From IMG/VR virus record IMGVR_UViG_3300031951_000604, positions 1 through 35,529 of that record: 35,529 nt of DNA; one strand, written 5' to 3'. Shown in pieces: positions 30,971 to 35,529 of this stretch. The stretch comes from a virus. The stretch's first letter is position 1. Each line of letters begins with the position of its first letter. Under the pieces are notes generated by a model. The model searched no databases and was not told the DNA's origin. It was given only the letters and a program-made list of their open reading frames with translations. The position numbers and the translations under genes are program-made.

Positions 30971-31245
30971 AGAAAAAAGAACAGTTCACAAACAGGGTTG
31001 AAAGCCTACATCGGAGATTCTTAGAGAATCTTTTGATTAAAACATCCATAGCCAAAAGAATGGAAGAAAAAAGTAATACTACCATAGGGCAGGAAACGGG
31101 TATGTGTAGGGTATCTGTTTACAATGTATGCCAGGGCAGGAACCTATCTTTGAAGTCCTTGTTGGCAGTATTAGATGCCTTAGAAATGGATTTAGTTATC
31201 CGTGTAAGGGAAACGAGCAAACGGGAAAGGGGGGACAAAGAATGA
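30967..31245 (+). CDS. XRE-like helix-turn-helix protein
   Basis: The 92-residue protein has SIAKRMEEKSNTTIGQETGMCRVSVYNVCQGRNLSLKSLLAVLDALEMDLVIRV. Here 'TIGQETGMCRVSVYNV' is the helix-turn-helix and 'LSLKSLLAVLDALEMDL' the fourth and fifth helices of a Cro/C1 (XRE) fold. The N-terminal part is basic. It probably binds DNA as a dimer and is a candidate for the operator pair at 24.3 kb. It overlaps both neighbours by ATGA-type junctions. Its operon position (last but one) is unusual for a repressor. Confidence 0.75.
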   Translation: MKKKEQFTNRVESLHRRFLENLLIKTSIAKRMEEKSNTTIGQETGMCRVSVYNVCQGRNLSLKSLLAVLDALEMDLVIRVRETSKRERGDKE

Positions 31246-31448
31246 AAGTATTAATCATTTGGCAGCTCATTTATTGGGCACCGTTCCTTACTTACTTAGT
31301 CTTTGCTATATTCCTGAAGCGGATTCGGGGATACAATTACTACTCCGATATTCTGATTCATTCATTTCTATCCTGCTTCATGATTACTTGGTTTATGGCA
31401 TGGATTAATCTTTATGAAGTAGTGATGAACAAAAGACCGGACTATTAA
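31242..31448 (+). CDS. 68-aa two-helix membrane protein
   Basis: From ATG 31242, which overlaps the TGA of the previous gene by 4 nt, the protein has 68 residues with two membrane segments (LIIWQLIYWAPFLTYLVFAIFL and DILIHSFLSCFMITWFMAWINLY). The frame open to 31128 overlaps the HTH gene and lacks a leader, so the shorter form is preferred. It closes the rightward operon before a strong terminator. Function unknown; holin-like size and topology are noted but not enough for a call. Confidence 0.7.
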   Translation: MKVLIIWQLIYWAPFLTYLVFAIFLKRIRGYNYYSDILIHSFLSCFMITWFMAWINLYEVVMNKRPDY

Positions 31449-31473
31449 GGATTCAGGTTGGCAGTAAAAAAAG

Positions 31474-31505
31474 AAACCCGGGCTTTAATTAGCTTGGGTT
31501 TTTTT
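31474..31505. terminator. Strong bidirectional terminator between convergent operons
   Basis: AAACCCGGGCT (31474-31484) pairs with AGCTTGGGTTT (31491-31501): 11 bp including two G-U, 6-nt loop. On the plus strand eight T follow (to 31505), and on the minus strand a T-rich tract with seven T in a row follows. It sits between the ends of the plus and minus operons. Confidence 0.92.
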
Positions 31506-31590
31506 GTGCCTTGCTTGGTCCTGAATTTCGGGTTGGATTAAACCTGAGAAAACGGGGCAAAACGGTTTTTAAAAATCACCGGGTAATAAA

Positions 31591-31617
31591 CAACCCCCAC
31601 TTGTTAGGCAGGGGTTG
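31591..31617 (-). terminator. Terminator-like hairpin at the end of the right-hand minus operon
   Basis: CAACCCC (31591-31597) pairs with GGGGTTG (31611-31617). On the minus strand it is followed by TTTATT, a short tract. It is 29 nt past the stop of the 63-aa membrane gene, giving a second stop before the bidirectional terminator. Confidence 0.6.
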
Positions 31618-31645
31618 AATGATTTTACTCCGGTTTTGGTTGCGG

Positions 31646-31837
31646 TTAATCTTTATCCTCTCCAAGTAGATAAAAAACAAAAGCAAATAACATAGCAACA
31701 ATCGTTTCGGGAATAAGTAAAGAAGAATCAGAAATACTCCATTTTAATTCTGCCATCCATAACCCGTAATTGTGTATTAACTGGAAAACAAGGAATGCCA
31801 AAAAGAACGCAAATATACTTTTAAATAATTTTTTCAT
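31646..31837 (-). CDS. 63-aa two-segment membrane protein
   Basis: The 63-residue protein has a basic start (MKKLFKSI), a membrane segment (FAFFLAFLVFQLIHNYGLW), a loop, a second membrane segment (SLLIPETIVAMLFAFVFYLLG) and an acidic end (EDKD). Its leader is nearly identical to that of the neighbouring small membrane gene (a 23-bp repeat spanning the start codon). A weak GGAG lies 10 nt before the ATG. The function is unknown. Confidence 0.65.
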   Translation of the reverse strand: MKKLFKSIFAFFLAFLVFQLIHNYGLWMAELKWSISDSSLLIPETIVAMLFAFVFYLLGEDKD

Positions 31838-31892
31838 AACTTACTTACTCCGGTTGTGGGTAATGCGTGGTTGAGAGTTGTTCTAAAATAAA

Positions 31893-31917
31893 ACAGCCCC
31901 ACATTAAGCATGGCTGT
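31893..31917 (-). terminator. Terminator-like hairpin after the 52-aa gene
   Basis: ACAGCC (31893-31898) pairs with GGCTGT (31912-31917) around a 13-nt loop. On the minus strand it is followed by TTTATTTTAG. It is 26 nt after the 52-aa stop and before the leader of the 63-aa gene, so it may attenuate rather than end transcription. Confidence 0.6.
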
Positions 31918-31942
31918 CCTCTTTCGTTCCGGAGAAATCCGG

Positions 31943-32101
31943 TTAATCGCCTCCGTATCTTATGCTTGCTATTCCAGCAGATAACATTACCATACCAAAA
32001 AGTACGGTAATTTCGAATCCAACAGAATGGTAAAATCCAATCATTGAAACAGAAAAGAAAAAGGTTGTTGTCAATACATATTTTAATCTGTTTTTACTCA
32101 T
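31943..32101 (-). CDS. 52-aa small membrane protein
   Basis: ATG 32101 to TAA 31943 encodes 52 residues with a basic start (MSKNRLKYV), a hydrophobic segment (LTTTFFFSVSMIGFYHSVGF) and a second one (EITVLFGMVMLSAGIASI). It overlaps the stop of the 59-aa gene by ATGA, so translation is coupled. It shares its leader repeat with the 63-aa gene. The two-segment design and leader suggest related, duplicated membrane genes, though the proteins themselves differ. Confidence 0.6.
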   Translation of the reverse strand: MSKNRLKYVLTTTFFFSVSMIGFYHSVGFEITVLFGMVMLSAGIASIRYGGD

Positions 32102-32277
32102 AACTTACTTACTCCGGTTGTTCGTCCGGCAACGATAGTTCTTTGCACATCATTATAGTGCATCAACACATTCCGTGCTTTGTTTATCTCCGCATCGGTG
32201 CAGTTCGGCTTGTCCGCTTTGCCATGTTTGAAGCGGTGCAGGTGCATTAGGATTTCAACGGCTCGATTTAGTTCCAT
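32098..32277 (-). CDS. 59-aa hypothetical helical protein
   Basis: ATG 32277 to TGA 32098 encodes 59 residues, MELNRAVEILMHLHRF then KHGKADKPNCTDAEINKARNVLMHYNDV, predicted alpha-helical with a basic loop. No signal sequence or Cys pair (one Cys). It lies 9 nt after the 39-aa gene and overlaps the next gene by ATGA. No family is recognised. Confidence 0.6.
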   Translation of the reverse strand: MELNRAVEILMHLHRFKHGKADKPNCTDAEINKARNVLMHYNDVQRTIVAGRTTGVSKL

Positions 32278-32286
32278 AGGTGTCGT

Positions 32287-32406
32287 TTACTTCCCATACT
32301 TTACAATTCTTTCAACATAATATTCAGGCAAGTTGTACGCCTGAGCCAGTGCCGGTATCGTTATACCGAGCGAGTAAAATGCTTTGATGTATTCGTTCCG
32401 TTTCAT
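32287..32406 (-). CDS. 39-aa helix-turn-helix-like peptide
   Basis: ATG 32406 to TAA 32287 encodes 39 residues, MKRNEYIKAFYSLGITIPAL then AQAYNLPEYYVERIVKYGK. The pattern 'SLGITIPALAQAYNLPEYYVERIV' fits the minimal helix-turn-helix of resolvase/Mor-type proteins (helix, TIPALAQAYNLP turn, recognition helix). It overlaps the preceding gene by ATGA. It may be a tiny DNA-binding protein or a remnant of a larger one. Confidence 0.55.
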   Translation of the reverse strand: MKRNEYIKAFYSLGITIPALAQAYNLPEYYVERIVKYGK

Positions 32407-32591
32407 AGCACAATCATCTCAGAAAAACTATCATCTGCCCCACTGATTCGGTTCTGCCAAAATTGGACAAACGCTTGCATGTCTTGGTGGGGTCGGTTAA
32501 TGTTGAACCACCTCGCCAATCGTTCCAAGTCGTAGCCGGGGAATAGGTCGGCACTGACGAAGTATTCGGTGTTATTAATCCAGATGGTCAT
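32403..32591 (-). CDS. 62-aa hypothetical acidic protein
   Basis: The 62-residue protein (MTIWINNTEYFVSADLFPGYDLERLARWFNINRPHQDMQAFVQFWQNRISGADDSFSEMIVL) is acidic and aromatic, with a Trp/Phe-rich middle. It overlaps both neighbours by ATGA. The packing of several ATGA junctions indicates one tightly coupled translation unit. Function unknown; a small inhibitor or antirestriction-type decoy is conceivable from size and charge, but not supported by a motif. Confidence 0.6.
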   Translation of the reverse strand: MTIWINNTEYFVSADLFPGYDLERLARWFNINRPHQDMQAFVQFWQNRISGADDSFSEMIVL

Positions 32592-33118
32592 AGGGCAAAT
32601 CTTTCGTGAATGCTTATGTTATATTGTATCTTCCTCACACCCTTATACAAAGCGTCATAAGGTGAATTGGGTAGGCTCTGAACAAGCGTACCAATATCTT
32701 GGTTTTGGATCTCCTGAATGGCTGAAACTTGCAAAAACAATTCAGCCTTGTCATTATCACAAAACTCGTAGCCATCTGGAAGTAGGTGGGTGCGGTCTGA
32801 TTTCCATTCTTTATTGCTGTCTTTGCCGAACGGAATTATATCCCCATCCATCCTGCGACAATACGCCCAATCCGATGTGATGTAATTTTTCCCGAGCAGA
32901 TAGTTCTTAGTCGTGTTGGATTTGTTTTCCCAGACGCATTTGTACGGACTGGATTTGAAGCCAAGGAACTTGATGAAGATTCGCTTATGCCACTCTTCTA
33001 AGTCGTCCGATACCCATACAACCTCGCCCAATTCGGGAAAGTAAGTGTCGGCTTTTTTGAGTTTGTCCAACTCGGCTTGGAGTTGATTGATTTGGTTTTG
33101 GATTTCGTTTGGTGTCAT
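32588..33118 (-). CDS. 176-aa hypothetical protein with N-terminal coiled coil
   Basis: The 176-residue protein starts with a coiled coil (MTPNEIQNQINQLQAELDKLKKADTYF) and continues as a globular domain rich in Trp, Tyr and Lys (VVWVSDDLEEWHKRIFIKFLGFKSSPYKCVWENKSNTTKNYLLG..., WAYCRRMDGDIIPFGKDSNKEWKSDRTHLL). Two or three Cys do not form a clear metal site. It overlaps the 62-aa gene by ATGA. No family is recognised; the domain looks like those that bind nucleic acid or protein partners. Confidence 0.65.
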   Translation of the reverse strand: MTPNEIQNQINQLQAELDKLKKADTYFPELGEVVWVSDDLEEWHKRIFIKFLGFKSSPYKCVWENKSNTTKNYLLGKNYITSDWAYCRRMDGDIIPFGKDSNKEWKSDRTHLLPDGYEFCDNDKAELFLQVSAIQEIQNQDIGTLVQSLPNSPYDALYKGVRKIQYNISIHERFAL

Positions 33119-33125
33119 ATCTGGT

Positions 33126-33473
33126 TTAATTAGTTTCTTTCCTTATTGCCCACCCTGCCTCAATCGCTCCGAATGTGTCGATGTGGATAGACCATAGGTA
33201 GCGGAGGTATTTGGTAGCCATATCAATGACCTCCGTAGTGCTATCCCATATTTCATATACATTACCCAACTCCTCCTCCGTCATATCGTTCGGGTGGCGC
33301 AGGATGGGTTGAACTGATTTAAAGCCTTGTTCCGACTCGACTATGTCGTGAAATGTGCAAGTGCCATCTGAATAAACAGAGTGCATTTGTGCCGTAATTG
33401 TGCCATCTATAAGGCATTCCACCCCATACGGCAAATACGCACACAGGATTTCGAGTTTAGTTTGTTCGTTCAT
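33126..33473 (-). CDS. Conserved Bacteroidetes-phage hypothetical (YLPYG...PILR family)
   Basis: The 115-residue protein carries AYLPYGVECLIDG, then QPILRHPNDMTEEE and a terminal YLRYLWSIHIDTFGAIEAGWAIRKE. From memory, the order 'LPYG... PILRPLSDLT... DxFGLIExGLAI' recurs in many Bacteroidetes phage and mobile-element proteins of unknown function. The family is compact with mixed alpha/beta. It follows the 82-aa gene by 23 nt. Its presence supports a Bacteroidota host. No catalytic residues are known. Confidence 0.75.
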   Translation of the reverse strand: MNEQTKLEILCAYLPYGVECLIDGTITAQMHSVYSDGTCTFHDIVESEQGFKSVQPILRHPNDMTEEELGNVYEIWDSTTEVIDMATKYLRYLWSIHIDTFGAIEAGWAIRKETN

Positions 33474-33496
33474 ATTACTTTATACGGGTTTAAGGG

Positions 33497-33745
33497 TTAC
33501 TTTGTTACAAACTCATTCGCCTCAGCCATTGCCTGAATTATATCGGCAAGGGCGTTGATGTATTCCGATACATTCTCCATGTAAAACACCTCGCCATTCT
33601 CCTTTTGCGTAAATGCAAACTCATTCTTGGCTAAATTGTACCAGAGATAGTACATCGGGTTATTCTGATTCGATATTGACACGCCACAATTAATCGACCT
33701 GTTGTCGTCAATGCGGATGCCACTGGATAGGGTTTTAGTTGTCAT
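33497..33745 (-). CDS. 82-aa hypothetical protein
   Basis: The 82-residue protein (MTTKTLSSGIRIDDNRSINCGVSISNQNNPMYYLWYNLAKNEFAF...) is beta-rich at the start and ends in an acidic helix (VSEYINALADIIQAMAEANEFVTK). Its ATG overlaps the stop of the radical SAM gene by TAATG, so translation is coupled. It has one Cys and no membrane segment. No family is recognised. Confidence 0.65.
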   Translation of the reverse strand: MTTKTLSSGIRIDDNRSINCGVSISNQNNPMYYLWYNLAKNEFAFTQKENGEVFYMENVSEYINALADIIQAMAEANEFVTK

Positions 33746-34740
33746 TAAAATAGGGTTAATGTTGATTTTTTGATTTTTCGTTTAAAATATTGGTCTTTTG
33801 TTTCTTTCTGGAATGTTTCAAATGGCGTAACTCGATAACCACCTCTAATCACCCACTCCTGAAATTGATTTAATTCTTTTGAAGCAGTCCACTTTTCAAA
33901 TATCATTGGATATGGAAGTAAGCCAATTTCAGCCATAACATTAAATCTATCCCAAACATCCTGAGTCAATCCCTTTTGCCAATAGTTGCATAAAAAGTAA
34001 ACCATTATTTCATTCGGTTTTATTCCAGCGTTTAATATAGAATTAATCCCCTTTAAAAAAATTGATTCATCTCGTTTGTTGTCCCAAGCGGTGTAAATTC
34101 TTCTTCTTTTAAAACTATCATCACGAAATTTCATTCTTGATAAATACGATGCACCTTCATCATTAATTAACCTAATATTTATCCCCTGATTAAAACAAAC
34201 TTTGTAATTCCCATCAATTATTTCTTCTGCTTTTTCTTGCCAATTAGGTTGTCCAAAAAAATCATTATCAAGTAAATGTATTTGTTTTTTAGTGTTTCTT
34301 GGATTCTGCTTCCAAATATCGTAGATAGTATTGCTATCCACATTCTTACCTTCTTTTTTCGGCACTACACAAAAACTACAACGCAACCTGCATCCTCTTT
34401 GTGAAAATCCAATGGAAGCGTTAAATTTAGGGTAAATATCGTAATCGTAATACTCGTATTCAGATAGGTTAATTATCCTTTCAACGGTTGTATTGTTGTC
34501 ATTTGTACCAGTTCCGCCTACTATTGCAGTTGGAAAGTTTGTTTTAAACTGATTTATTTTTTTGTCAGATGTACTGAATATTGCACTACCATAAATAATA
34601 TCGTAATCAGGCTCAAACAATCCTTTGGATATTGACCTTTCAAAATAGACACTATGCCCATGCGACTTGTGCCAATGAGATAATTTCATTAAAGCCAAAT
34701 TTGGGAACTTACCATCAATTTGAGTTAGTCTAATTTTCAC
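33745..34740 (-). CDS. Radical SAM protein with B12-binding-like N-terminal region
   Basis: From GTG 34740 the protein has 331 residues. Cys117-x3-Cys121-x2-Cys124 (GCRLRCSFC) is the radical SAM 4Fe-4S motif. The N-terminal part (VKIRLTQIDGKFPNLALMKLSHWHKSHGHSVYF, PDYDIIYGSAIFS) resembles the Rossmann-like cobalamin-binding region of 'B12-binding radical SAM' enzymes, without an obvious DxHxxG motif. The GTG is preferred over the upstream ATG at 34833 because AAGGAGG lies 7 nt before it and the longer form would overlap the preceding gene by over 100 bp. The substrate is unknown; peptide, tRNA or nucleotide modification are options. Confidence 0.85.
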   Translation of the reverse strand: MKIRLTQIDGKFPNLALMKLSHWHKSHGHSVYFERSISKGLFEPDYDIIYGSAIFSTSDKKINQFKTNFPTAIVGGTGTNDNNTTVERIINLSEYEYYDYDIYPKFNASIGFSQRGCRLRCSFCVVPKKEGKNVDSNTIYDIWKQNPRNTKKQIHLLDNDFFGQPNWQEKAEEIIDGNYKVCFNQGINIRLINDEGASYLSRMKFRDDSFKRRRIYTAWDNKRDESIFLKGINSILNAGIKPNEIMVYFLCNYWQKGLTQDVWDRFNVMAEIGLLPYPMIFEKWTASKELNQFQEWVIRGGYRVTPFETFQKETKDQYFKRKIKKSTLTLF

Positions 34741-35038
34741 CCCCGTGCCTCCTTGCGTGATTAAGTTTAAACTCCCTGATATGCTCGCAGTATATTTCGC
34801 ATATGCCCGATTCCTGAGCGGTAATGACATCAATCAAAATATCCTTCTCCCGCATGGAATAGTTCAGCATTGCCCGACTTTCAATGTAGCCAGAACGCCA
34901 ATACATCTCCATTTCGCTTGAATTGTCTCGGCTGATACTTGTACTTATCCAAGCAACAGATAATGCGATACAAAGCACGGCAAGGGTGTATGTGGCTATC
35001 TTGTAGCCGAATCGGTAAGTGTATGGGTTAGTTCTCAT
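34730..35038 (-). CDS. 102-aa single-pass membrane protein
   Basis: From ATG 35038, preceded by AGGAGG at 6 nt, the protein has 102 residues with one membrane segment (KIATYTLAVLCIALSVAWISTSI) after a basic, Tyr-rich N-terminus (MRTNPYTYRFGY), and a soluble C-terminal helical part with two Cys (CEIYCEHIREFKLNHARRHG). The frame open to 35077 would add 13 residues without a ribosome site. It overlaps the radical SAM start by 11 nt. The function is unknown. Confidence 0.7.
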   Translation of the reverse strand: MRTNPYTYRFGYKIATYTLAVLCIALSVAWISTSISRDNSSEMEMYWRSGYIESRAMLNYSMREKDILIDVITAQESGICEIYCEHIREFKLNHARRHGGEN

Positions 35039-35309
35039 CTTGCACCTCCTGATAAACTGTATGAAATCGACTTTCAATCATTTTTCTTTCGGCTCTTGAA
35101 AGGCTTGATTTTTTTTCTTGAATGAGCCTAAATTCTTCAACCAAACTATTTTTTAATTTCGGAAAAGGTCTGGTATAATTTGAGCCTCCGTAATTGTACG
35201 GATTAATGTAAGTCATTGCCATTGCCATAAGTTCAATCCTACCTATTCTGGTTTTCTTTTTAGGTTGTTGTGGGCGTTCTGTATATATTTTGCCGTTTAT
35301 CTCAAACAT
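35028..35309 (-). CDS. 93-aa hypothetical basic protein
   Basis: The 93-residue protein has a Lys-rich segment (ERPQQPKKKTRIGRIELMAMAM), an aromatic stretch (YINPYNYGGSNYTRPFPKLKN) and a charged helix (SLVEEFRLIQEKKSSLSRAERKMIESRFHTVYQEVQDE). AAGGAGG lies 6 nt before its ATG, a strong Shine-Dalgarno. It overlaps the following gene by 11 nt. No family is recognised; basic charge suggests nucleic-acid contact. Confidence 0.65.
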   Translation of the reverse strand: MFEINGKIYTERPQQPKKKTRIGRIELMAMAMTYINPYNYGGSNYTRPFPKLKNSLVEEFRLIQEKKSSLSRAERKMIESRFHTVYQEVQDEN

Positions 35310-35511
35310 CTTGAACCTCCTTGTCCTGAATTATGCCAATCCACCATCCGTCTATTCCAGTGTAATTCCGCTCGATATTATCAACATTGAAGCAGGTATG
35401 ACCGTATTCGTTTCGGTATAGTTTGAAAGCGTTGTGTCCTGAATAATTAAACTCCTTCTCCATTTTGAGCAGTTCGTCAATGTCCCAGCCGTCAATAATT
35501 AGTTCAGGCAT
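35302..35511 (-). CDS. 69-aa hypothetical protein at the window edge
   Basis: The 69-residue protein (MPELIIDGWDIDELLKMEKEFNYSGHNAFKLYRNEYGHTCFNVDNIERNYTGIDGWWIGIIQDKEVQDV) is acidic at the start and aromatic in the middle. It overlaps the next gene by 8 nt, with that gene's Shine-Dalgarno inside its own end. The upstream region is cut by the window edge, so an earlier start or promoter cannot be judged. No family is recognised. Confidence 0.55.
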   Translation of the reverse strand: MPELIIDGWDIDELLKMEKEFNYSGHNAFKLYRNEYGHTCFNVDNIERNYTGIDGWWIGIIQDKEVQDV

Positions 35512-35529
35512 GATTAACTGGAAGAAGTA

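Larger units (their letters stand above)
31835..32121. repeat. 23-bp direct repeat over the starts of two membrane genes
   Basis: The same 23 bp (CATAACTTACTTACTCCGG and four more bases) occurs at 31835-31857 and 32099-32121. On the minus strand it contains a GGAG and ends in the ATG of each small membrane gene. In the right copy the repeat also encodes the C-terminus of the upstream 59-aa protein. The similarity stops outside the leader, which suggests a copied translation-start cassette. Confidence 0.8.

Overview
The window reads as part of a tailed double-stranded DNA phage (Caudoviricetes) of a Bacteroidota host. The host call rests on repeated Bacteroidetes-type promoters (TTTG or TTG, 20 nt, TAnnTTTG), A-rich leaders without Shine-Dalgarno sequences in the early genes, and Bacteroidetes-phage protein families (a DUF5872-like small basic protein, an SSB-like protein ending in DLPF). 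The morphogenesis set (large terminase, P22-like portal, scaffold, major capsid protein, adaptor/ring proteins, one very long tail protein resembling a beta-propeller nozzle) points to a short-tailed, podovirus-like virion with a distant resemblance to crAss-like phages. No integrase, RNA polymerase, DNA polymerase or lysis gene is recognisable, so the window is probably incomplete.

Layout. 1-21.1 kb, minus strand: virion genes, read from terminase (20.5 kb) down to tail genes (0-7 kb), with internal promoters and terminators before the capsid block, a head protein, a signal-peptide 'moron' and the adaptor genes. 21.1-21.8 kb: a gene-free stretch that looks like structured RNA. 21.8-24.3 kb, minus strand: a small DNA-metabolism block (Cys-rich protein, adenine methyltransferase, SSB-like protein, winged-helix protein) under a promoter flanked by two palindromic operators. 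24.3-25.7 kb: a 1.5 kb non-coding divergent region with repeats, a GC island and a rightward promoter, a candidate origin/control region. 25.7-31.45 kb, plus strand: an operon of small genes plus RadC-like, ParB-like and DNA sliding-clamp (DnaN) proteins, ending at a strong bidirectional terminator. 31.6-35.5 kb, minus strand: tightly overlapping small genes (many ATGA junctions), a radical SAM enzyme and several small membrane proteins.

Most interesting observation. The plus-strand operon carries three built-in RNA processing devices: a hammerhead ribozyme motif (28341-28393) and two anticodon-less 'mini tRNA-like' folds (27787-27837 and 30519-30568). Cutting at the hammerhead site, or just after the tRNA-like discriminator base, would leave new mRNA 5' ends exactly 21, 22 and 21 nt upstream of the next ATG, with similar A-rich leaders. 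This suggests that the polycistronic transcript is cut into translation-ready mRNAs by a mixture of self-cleavage and host tRNA-processing enzymes. The folds are read directly from the sequence; the processing model is inference.
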